Assembly (NCBI GenBank): GCA_902478945.1
Contig: CABSMX010000073.1
Span: 1 to 10,884, forward strand
Direction: 5' to 3'
DNA length: 10,884 nt
Source: an uncultured Collinsella sp.
GTDB taxonomy: Bacteria > Actinomycetota > Coriobacteriia > Coriobacteriales > Coriobacteriaceae
Position numbers and translations under genes: made by a program. The notes below the pieces were generated by a model. That model was not told where the DNA came from and ran no database searches. It saw only the letters and a program-made list of their open reading frames with translations. Of this stretch, positions 6,170 through 10,884 are shown one piece after another (position 1 is the stretch's first letter; each line of letters begins with the position of its first letter).

Positions 6170-6356
6170 CTGTTTCAGGGCGGGGTGAAATTCCCCACTG
6201 GCGGTAAATCGGGCGGTGCCAAAGGGGTGCCGTGGCGCAGACGAGGCGTCTGCGACCGAGCCGATGAGTCCGCGACCCGTGCATGCGTTGGTTCGCATGC
6301 CGGCTGAACTGGTGAGATCCCAGTACCAACGGTTAGAGTCCGGATGAAAGAGGCAG
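6170..6356 (+). promoter_or_regulatory. FMN riboswitch (RFN element)
   Basis: This RNA aptamer binds flavin mononucleotide and represses riboflavin synthesis or uptake genes. The conserved segments appear in order: GGGCGGGGTGAAATTCCCC (from 6178), ACTGGCGGTAAAT, GAGTCCGCGACCC, ACTGGTGAGATCCCAGTACC, and AACGGTTAGAGTCCGGATGA ending near 6347. Two variable arms are hairpins: CGCAGAC/GTCTGCG (6236-6242, 6248-6254) and GCATGCG/CGCATGC (6281-6287, 6294-6300). The closing stem P1 can pair TTTCA (6173-6177) with TGAAA (6345-6349), and CTG (6170-6172) with CAG (6354-6356). The 3' side therefore reaches AGGTGA, the ribU ribosome-binding site. This favours translational control, with no room for a separate terminator platform. 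Confidence 0.96.
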
Positions 6357-6364
6357 GTGATCTT

Positions 6365-6955
6365 ATGTCTGAACAGTCGCAGCATATCCATTTTGAGAAC
6401 ACGAATAGGTGGAGCACCAAACAGCTCGTTACCATGGCGTTGATGTGCGCCTTGGGCGCCCTGTTTATGTACGTGCAGCTGCCCATTCTTCCTTCGGCGC
6501 CATTTTTGACGTATGACCCGTCGCTGGTGCCGGCGATGGTGTGCGGGTTTGCGTACGGCCCTGGTGCCGGCACTGCCGTCGCCGCCATGGCGATTGTCAT
6601 CCATGCGCTCACTACGGGTGACTGGGTCGGCGCGCTTATGAACCTGGTTGCCACGCTGGGCTACATTCTGCCCGCGGCTATCGTCTACCAGAAGATGCAT
6701 ACCTATAAGGGTGCCGTGATTGGCCTGGTGCTCGGCGTTATTGCTGCTACGGCGTTGTCTATGGTCGCAAACCTTACCATTGGCGTATGGTTCTGGTATG
6801 GCTCGGTCGATGTGATCGCCCCACTCATGATTCCTGCCGTGCTGCCGTTCAACCTTATCAAGACCGTGCTCAACTCGGTGTTGACGCTCGCGGTGTACAA
6901 GGCGGTCTCTAATCTCATCACGCCCAAGAAGGACCAGGTCAAAGGCCGCGCATGA
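6365..6955 (+). CDS. ribU: Riboflavin ECF transporter substrate-binding S component RibU
   Basis: RibU is the integral membrane protein that captures riboflavin outside the cell and works with the EcfA-EcfA'-EcfT energy module. The 196-residue product has about six hydrophobic segments and the RibU hallmark DPSLVPAMVCGFAYGP, with Asp51 opening it. It is preceded by a complete FMN riboswitch, which supports the substrate. The start at 6365 is preferred because AGGTGA (6355-6360) is properly placed; an in-frame ATG at 6344 lies inside conserved riboswitch bases (GGATGA) and would add seven residues, so it is rejected. The stop overlaps the next start in ATGA, showing translational coupling to the ATPase gene. 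Length and topology are normal for the family. Repression by FMN through the leader is expected. Confidence 0.95.
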   Translation: MSEQSQHIHFENTNRWSTKQLVTMALMCALGALFMYVQLPILPSAPFLTYDPSLVPAMVCGFAYGPGAGTAVAAMAIVIHALTTGDWVGALMNLVATLGYILPAAIVYQKMHTYKGAVIGLVLGVIAATALSMVANLTIGVWFWYGSVDVIAPLMIPAVLPFNLIKTVLNSVLTLAVYKAVSNLITPKKDQVKGRA

Positions 6956-8856
6956 TTGAGTGTCGGGGCGTTTCCTTTAGCTATGACGGTGCCGTGCCGG
7001 CGCTCGACGGCGTCGATCTAAACATCGAGGACGGCGAGTTTTTCTGCATCCTCGGTGGTAATGGGTCGGGCAAGTCGACGTTTGCCAAGCATCTGAATGC
7101 ACTGTTGCAGCCCGATGCGGGCACGGTGCGTATCAACGGTATGGATGCGTCCGACCTCGAGCTGGTCTATGACATTCGTTCGACCGCGGGCATGGTATTC
7201 CAGAATCCCGATGATCAGCTGGTGGCAACGCTTGTCGAAGATGACGTTGCGTTTGGTCCCGAAAACCTTGGCGTGCCATCGGCGCAAATTGCGCAGCGCG
7301 TACGCGAGGCGCTAAAGGGCGTGGGCCTGGTGGGCTTTGAGCGCCACGAGACTCATGCGCTTTCGGGCGGCCAAAAGCAGCGCGTGGCGCTTGCCGGCGT
7401 GCTCGCCATGGAACCGCGTGTGCTCATTTTGGACGAGGCTTCTTCGATGCTCGATCCGCGTGGACGCAAGGGCCTCATGAAGGCTTGCCACGCGTTGCAC
7501 AATCGTGGCATGACCATCGTGATGATTACGCACTTTATGGAAGAGGCCGCCGAGGCCGATCGTGTCGCGGTGTTTCGGGCAGGGCGCGTTGCCATGATCG
7601 GTACGCCCGAGGAAATCTTGACGCGGGCGGACGAACTTGTGCAGCTCAACCTGGATATGCCGGCGTCGTGCTGTCTGGGCAGAGCACTTCGTAAGAAGGG
7701 CGTGCCCGTTTGCGCGCAGGTGCGTGAGGTGGATATGGTCGCCGAGATTGCGCAGGTTTATGCCGAGCGGAGCGGGGCGGACATCGCGGGGCAGCCTTCC
7801 GCATCCGATTCTCATGTGCTTGACAATGGATCCTCTGCAGCCGACGGGATAGCTGCGTCGGAGCCCGTTATCGAGATTTCGCACCTCTCGCATAGTTACT
7901 CGCTGAGCGCCCGCGAGCGCCGTCGCTGGCGTAAGCGCTCGGCCACTGCGGACGCATCGAGCAAACAGGCCCTTTGGGGCAACGATCCAAACAGCCCCTG
8001 GGCGCTACGTGATGTTACGCTGACGGTGCGTCGCGGTGAGTTTCTGGGACTGGCGGGTCATACCGGCTCGGGTAAATCGACGCTGGTTCAGCATCTCAAC
8101 GGGTTGATTCGTCCGCAGGAGGGAAGCGTTTGCGCGCTGGGGCTTGACCTATCAAGTAAGAAAGACGCCGCCGCGGTTAAGGCTAAGGTTGGCGTGGTGT
8201 TTCAGTATCCCGAGCGCCAGCTATTTGCCGAGACCGTGGCACAGGACGTGGCGTTTGGCCCGCGCAACCTTGGCCTGCCGCAAGACGAGGTCGCGCGCCG
8301 TGTCGCATCATCGCTTGCACGCGTGGGCCTCGACCTTGCTGCGATAGGCGACAAGAGCCCCTTTGAGCTTTCGGGCGGCCAGCAGCGCCGCGTGGCGTTT
8401 GCCGGCGTGCTCGCTATGGAGCCCGAGGTCCTGGTACTCGATGAGCCCGTGGCGGGGCTCGATCCGGCTGCGCGCAGGGATTTCCTAGGGCTCATCGATC
8501 GACTCCATCGCGAGGGCCTGACTGTTGTCATGGTTTCGCATAGCATGGATGACCTGGCAAATTGCTGTGACCGTATCGTTGTGATGAACGAGGGCGCCGT
8601 GTTTGCCGAGGGAACGCCCGCGCAGGTGTTTGCGCGCGCGAACGAACTCAAATCGATCGGCCTGGGCGTTCCTGCCGCCCAGCGCATGGCGCTGGCGCTT
8701 GCGCAAGCCGGTGTGCCGCTCCGCTGCGACAAGCTTTATACGGTTGAGGCGCTAGCCGACGAGTTGGCCGGCTTGCCGCTGGGCTGCGCGGACGTGCTTT
8801 TGAGGGTTCCGTGTCAGGCTGGTTCCAAGGCGCCCACGCGAGGGGAGGGCTGCTAA
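6952..8856 (+). CDS. Fused ECF transporter ATPase, EcfA1-EcfA2
   Basis: This 634-residue protein holds both ATPase halves that drive an ECF vitamin transporter, usually two separate proteins. Domain 1 (about 1-240): Walker A GNGSGKST at 36-43, Q-loop FQNPDDQLVA, signature LSGGQ at 137-141, Walker B with Glu162 in LILDEASSMLDP, and switch histidine in MITHFMEEA. Domain 2 (about 304-634): Walker A HTGSGKST at 370-377, FQYPERQLFAETV, LSGGQ at 473-477, Glu498 in VLDEPVAGLDP, and MVSHSMDD. DEASSMLDP is EcfA1-like and DEPVAGLDP is EcfA2-like. The linker (about 240-303) is variable, and domain 2 carries an extra basic insertion, RERRRWRKR, between its first two strands. All catalytic residues look intact in both halves. 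The start overlaps the ribU stop; ecfT overlaps this stop. Confidence 0.95.
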   Translation: MIECRGVSFSYDGAVPALDGVDLNIEDGEFFCILGGNGSGKSTFAKHLNALLQPDAGTVRINGMDASDLELVYDIRSTAGMVFQNPDDQLVATLVEDDVAFGPENLGVPSAQIAQRVREALKGVGLVGFERHETHALSGGQKQRVALAGVLAMEPRVLILDEASSMLDPRGRKGLMKACHALHNRGMTIVMITHFMEEAAEADRVAVFRAGRVAMIGTPEEILTRADELVQLNLDMPASCCLGRALRKKGVPVCAQVREVDMVAEIAQVYAERSGADIAGQPSASDSHVLDNGSSAADGIAASEPVIEISHLSHSYSLSARERRRWRKRSATADASSKQALWGNDPNSPWALRDVTLTVRRGEFLGLAGHTGSGKSTLVQHLNGLIRPQEGSVCALGLDLSSKKDAAAVKAKVGVVFQYPERQLFAETVAQDVAFGPRNLGLPQDEVARRVASSLARVGLDLAAIGDKSPFELSGGQQRRVAFAGVLAMEPEVLVLDEPVAGLDPAARRDFLGLIDRLHREGLTVVMVSHSMDDLANCCDRIVVMNEGAVFAEGTPAQVFARANELKSIGLGVPAAQRMALALAQAGVPLRCDKLYTVEALADELAGLPLGCADVLLRVPCQAGSKAPTRGEGC

Positions 8857-9656
8857 TGGAGGCGTTCTCATTTGGCAGCTACTATCCCGGGGATAGCGCG
8901 GTGCATCGCCTGGATCCGCGTACTAAGTTGCTCCTGGGTTTCGCATTTCTGGTCACCGTGCTCACCGTCGGAAGCTTTTGCGGGCTGGTTCCGGTCGCAT
9001 TTATTGTCGTGCTGGTCTATCTCGCAGCCCGGGTGCCGTTGCGCCGGGTCCTATCATCGATGGCACCATTGCTGGCGATTGTCGTGGTGGTCGCGGTGCT
9101 CAACCTGTTTTCCGACCAGAGTGGCCGCATCCTGTGGCAGCTTGGCTTTTTGCAGGTGAGCGAGGGCTCGCTGCGTTCTGCGGCGTTTGTGGCGTGCCGC
9201 CTGACGTTGATGATGGCCGGCATGAGCGCCATTACACTCACCACGCCGACGCTCGACCTCACCGCGGGCTTTGAACGTCTGCTCGCACCATTTGCGCGCG
9301 TGGGGCTTCCGGCGCACGAGTTCGGCATGATTATGGGTATCGCGCTGCGGTTTATGCCGCAATTTGCCACCGAGATGAAACAGACGGCCGATGCACAGGC
9401 AAGTCGCGGCGCGCGCGTGACGGGCGGTCCGCTCGGCGGTGTGCGCATGCTCGGCAGTGTGGCGATTCCGCTGTTCACCGGCGTGTTCCGTCATGCCGAG
9501 ACGCTTTCGGCCGCCATGGATGCGCGCTGTTATCACGGCGAGCAGGGACGCACGCGTCTGCATGCGCTTGCGTTTGGCCGGGGGGATGTACTGGCAGCGC
9601 TGGCGATGGCGCTGCTGGTGACATGCGTTGTCGTTATCAATCTTCAACTCGTCTAA
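8856..9656 (+). CDS. ecfT: ECF transporter transmembrane coupling protein EcfT
   Basis: EcfT links the two ATPase domains to the S component RibU in the membrane. The 266-residue product begins MEAFSFGSYYPGDS and has the typical N-terminal HRLDPRTKL, several hydrophobic helices (about residues 25-75, 110-135 and 240-265), and both cytoplasmic coupling motifs: SRG at 183-185 with Arg184, and ARC at 223-225 with Arg224, where glycine is more usual as the last residue. The ATG at 8856 shares its first base with the TAA of the ATPase gene, and AGGGGAGGG (8841-8849) lies six bases upstream, so this start is preferred over the in-frame ATG at 8811. The coupling to ribU and the ATPase fusion makes the complete importer. 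A small palindrome follows the stop at 9657-9669. Confidence 0.93.
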   Translation: MEAFSFGSYYPGDSAVHRLDPRTKLLLGFAFLVTVLTVGSFCGLVPVAFIVVLVYLAARVPLRRVLSSMAPLLAIVVVVAVLNLFSDQSGRILWQLGFLQVSEGSLRSAAFVACRLTLMMAGMSAITLTTPTLDLTAGFERLLAPFARVGLPAHEFGMIMGIALRFMPQFATEMKQTADAQASRGARVTGGPLGGVRMLGSVAIPLFTGVFRHAETLSAAMDARCYHGEQGRTRLHALAFGRGDVLAALAMALLVTCVVVINLQLV

Positions 9657-9669
9657 GCTCGATTCGAGC
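9657..9669. promoter_or_regulatory. 13-nt palindrome between ecfT and the flavoprotein gene
   Basis: GCTCGA-T-TCGAGC is a perfect inverted repeat starting immediately after the ecfT stop and ending 17 bases before the next start codon. As RNA its one-base loop cannot close fully, so it would be a weak hairpin; as DNA it could be a small operator. Chance is possible. Confidence 0.25.
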
Positions 9670-9686
9670 GCAAGAAAGGGGTCTCT

Positions 9687-10133
9687 ATGACCGACATCGA
9701 TCGCACGGCTCAGCTCGAGCGCGCCTGCTCGTATCTCAGGCGCATTCCGGCGTGGTATCTTGCCACGACTGATGCGAGCGACGGGCATCAGCCCCGCGTG
9801 AGGCCGTTTTCGTTTGCCATGGTCGATGATGGCAAGCTGTGGTTTTGCACGTCGCGCGACAAGGACGTGTGGGCGGAGTTGAGCGCGAATCCCAAGTTTG
9901 AGGTATCGGGCTGGAAGCCGGGGGAGTGCTGGATCGTGTTAACTGGCGAGGCCGCGCTCGAGGACGATGCATTCGTGAGCGACAAGGTGCGCCAAGCGGG
10001 CTTTAAGCACATGGTGGGCATTGGCGAGCAACACGATAGCGCCAACGATGGCCGCCTTGCATTCTTCTCGGTCCGCAACATCGCCGCACGGTTCTGCGAT
10101 ATCGACGGCAGTGAAGAGCGCCTCGAGCTCTAA
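9687..10133 (+). CDS. Pyridoxamine 5'-phosphate oxidase-like FMN-binding protein, copy 1
   Basis: A 148-residue member of the PNPOx-like split-barrel family, whose members usually bind FMN or another flavin and perform redox reactions; the actual substrate cannot be read. The family pattern is clear: RIPAWYLATT, then PRVRPFSFAMVDDGKLWFCTS with the phosphate-contact VRPF segment at about residues 37-40, then KDVWAELSANPKFEVSGW and ILTGEAALEDD-like strands near residues 78-93. No signal peptide or membrane segment is seen. AAGAAAGGGG (9672-9681) lies five bases before the ATG. The gene follows ecfT by 30 bases and is probably cotranscribed with the riboflavin importer. The next gene is a close paralogue. 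It could instead be a general flavin reductase or stress protein. Confidence 0.85.
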   Translation: MTDIDRTAQLERACSYLRRIPAWYLATTDASDGHQPRVRPFSFAMVDDGKLWFCTSRDKDVWAELSANPKFEVSGWKPGECWIVLTGEAALEDDAFVSDKVRQAGFKHMVGIGEQHDSANDGRLAFFSVRNIAARFCDIDGSEERLEL

Positions 10134-10187
10134 TTTCCCAAATTGACTACCCATTTCAAAAAGACTGGTCAGGCGACAGGAGGAAAC

Positions 10188-10598
10188 GTGGACGGATTGA
10201 ATACGGTGCTGGAGTATCTGACGTCGGTGCCGGCGTGGTATCTGGCGACGAGCGTGGGCGGGCAGCCGCATGTGCGTCCGTTCTCGTTTGCGCAGATTCA
10301 GGACGGCAAGCTGTGGTTTGTGACAGCGCGCACCAAAGATGTGTGGCAGGAGCTGCTGCAAAACCAGCGCTTTGAGGTCACGAGTTGGTGGCCGGGCCAT
10401 GGTTGGTTGATCCTGCGCGGGCGTGCGGGGCTGGAAGACCGGGCTTCGAGCGAAATGCGCGAGGCCGGATGGAAGCATCTTGAGCGCTTGAGCGAGCACT
10501 ATGAGGGGCCTAACGACCCCGCGCTCGTCTTCTTTAGCGTCGAGGATCCTGAGGCATTTATCTGCAATCATGACGAATGGGTGCCGGTTGAGCTCTAG
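10188..10598 (+). CDS. Pyridoxamine 5'-phosphate oxidase-like FMN-binding protein, copy 2
   Basis: A 136-residue paralogue of the preceding gene. Shared blocks in the same order are PAWYLAT, PHVRPFSFAQIQDGKLWF, KDVWQELLQNQRFEV, GLEDRA, REAGWKH and FFSVEDPEAF, ending VPVEL. The same PNPOx-like split barrel and flavin binding are expected; its partner reaction is unknown. The start is GTG at 10188, chosen because AGGAGG (10178-10183) lies four bases upstream and the product then aligns with copy 1. A TTG at 10143 would add 15 residues without a ribosome-binding site. The genes are 54 bases apart. Relative to copy 1, several surface segments are shorter, including the loop after LAT. It probably arose by tandem duplication followed by divergence, and may form a heterodimer or have a separate substrate. 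Confidence 0.85.
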   Translation: MDGLNTVLEYLTSVPAWYLATSVGGQPHVRPFSFAQIQDGKLWFVTARTKDVWQELLQNQRFEVTSWWPGHGWLILRGRAGLEDRASSEMREAGWKHLERLSEHYEGPNDPALVFFSVEDPEAFICNHDEWVPVEL

Positions 10599-10651
10599 CC
10601 AGCTGGCTCATCCTAACAACTTAGTTTTCGCATGGGCGGACCCCGTGTTGC

Positions 10652-10673
10652 CCGGCACCGTAAGGAGTGCCGG
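10652..10673 (+). terminator. Weak hairpin after the flavoprotein genes
   Basis: CCGGCAC (10652-10658) pairs perfectly with GTGCCGG (10667-10673) around an 8-nt loop. It lies 53 bases after the last stop and could end the riboflavin operon. No U-tract follows, so an intrinsic terminator is uncertain. Confidence 0.4.
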
Positions 10674-10685
10674 TCAATACGAGGC

Positions 10686-10836
10686 CCGCTCTATTTGTCA
10701 ATTCCTTCAAGCGAATGTGTCGGGAATGTTTCAATGCATGAACATGCAAGCTATTTACGTATTCATGCATCTTTTGGTGCTAAAGTTTCAACCCACCTCA
10801 TAATGACCACTGCGAAATGCGCATCGGTGCATAAAT
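10686..10836. promoter_or_regulatory. AT-rich non-coding end with inverted repeat
   Basis: This stretch has no supported gene and is markedly more AT-rich than the rest. ATGCATGAA (10734-10742) and TTCATGCAT (10762-10770) form a perfect 9-bp inverted repeat across 19 bases, a shape compatible with an operator. TAAAGT (10781-10786) is a possible -10 without a good -35. It is probably the control region of a gene beyond the contig end. Confidence 0.35.
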
Positions 10837-10884
10837 CTGTCTCTTATACACATCTCCGAGCCCACGAGACTACGCTGCATCTCG
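10837..10884 (+). other. Nextera mosaic end, i7 adapter and index (right)
   Basis: CTGTCTCTTATACACATCT (10837-10855) is the full Tn5 mosaic end. It is followed by the i7-side adapter CCGAGCCCACGAGAC (10856-10870), an 8-base index TACGCTGC (10871-10878) and the start of the P7 flow-cell tail, ATCTCG (10879-10884). This is library sequence, not genome. Confidence 0.98.

Noticed and set aside
6344..6364. Upstream ATG start for ribU
   Set aside because: It lies within the conserved GGATGA of the FMN riboswitch. The ATG at 6365 has a well placed ribosome-binding site.
10599..10803. Small ORF running from within copy 2 into the AT-rich end
   Set aside because: It is out of frame with the flavoprotein gene, crosses a hairpin and an inverted repeat, lacks a ribosome-binding site and shows no recognisable motif.

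Overview
The window is one contig from a high-GC Gram-positive bacterium, most likely a gut Coriobacteriia close to Collinsella. This rests on GC-rich coding sequence with strong Shine-Dalgarno sites, an actinobacterial-style FMN riboswitch in front of ribU, one polypeptide carrying both ECF ATPases, and intergenic regions full of long inverted repeats. The genus is inference, since no rRNA or marker tree is available here. Both ends are not biological: bases 1-13 and 10837-10884 are Nextera transposon adapter, the right end including an i7 index, so the genomic insert is 14-10836.

Layout. (1) 14-1470, minus strand: an M20-family metallo-amidohydrolase, cut at its C-terminus by the left adapter. 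(2) 1639-3276, plus: a divergent YtcJ-like amidohydrolase of about 545 residues. (3) 3277-3769: a 493-base non-coding stretch with a 67-nt hairpin repeat, a 216-nt nested palindrome (element A), an AT-rich palindrome, a weak promoter candidate and a GC hairpin just before the groES ribosome-binding site. (4) 3770-5797: groES and groEL. (5) 5798-6364: a second nested palindrome (element B), two more hairpins, a promoter and a complete FMN riboswitch. (6) 6365-9656: ribU, a fused ecfA1-ecfA2 and ecfT, joined by overlapping stop and start codons: a complete ECF riboflavin importer. (7) 9687-10598: two tandem paralogues of the pyridoxamine-phosphate-oxidase-like FMN-binding fold, probably in the same transcription unit. 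(8) 10599-10836: a weak terminator-like hairpin and an AT-rich region with an inverted repeat, probably the control region of a gene beyond the contig.

How it fits together. The riboswitch should sense FMN and limit translation of the riboflavin importer when flavin is plentiful; its 3' end touches the ribU ribosome-binding site. The two downstream proteins belong to a flavin-binding family, so 6175-10598 reads as a flavin import-and-use cluster. groESL is an ordinary chaperonin operon without a recognisable CIRCE or HAIR heat-shock operator, bracketed by elements A and B.

The most unusual signal is that pair of elements. Each has long, almost perfectly paired arms, an asymmetric internal loop and a separate inner stem. 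Arms and inner stems have unrelated sequences, but the loops share short motifs (best seen comparing A on the minus strand with B on the plus strand). That is the pattern expected of a structured repeat family under selection for pairing. I do not recognise it as a named family.
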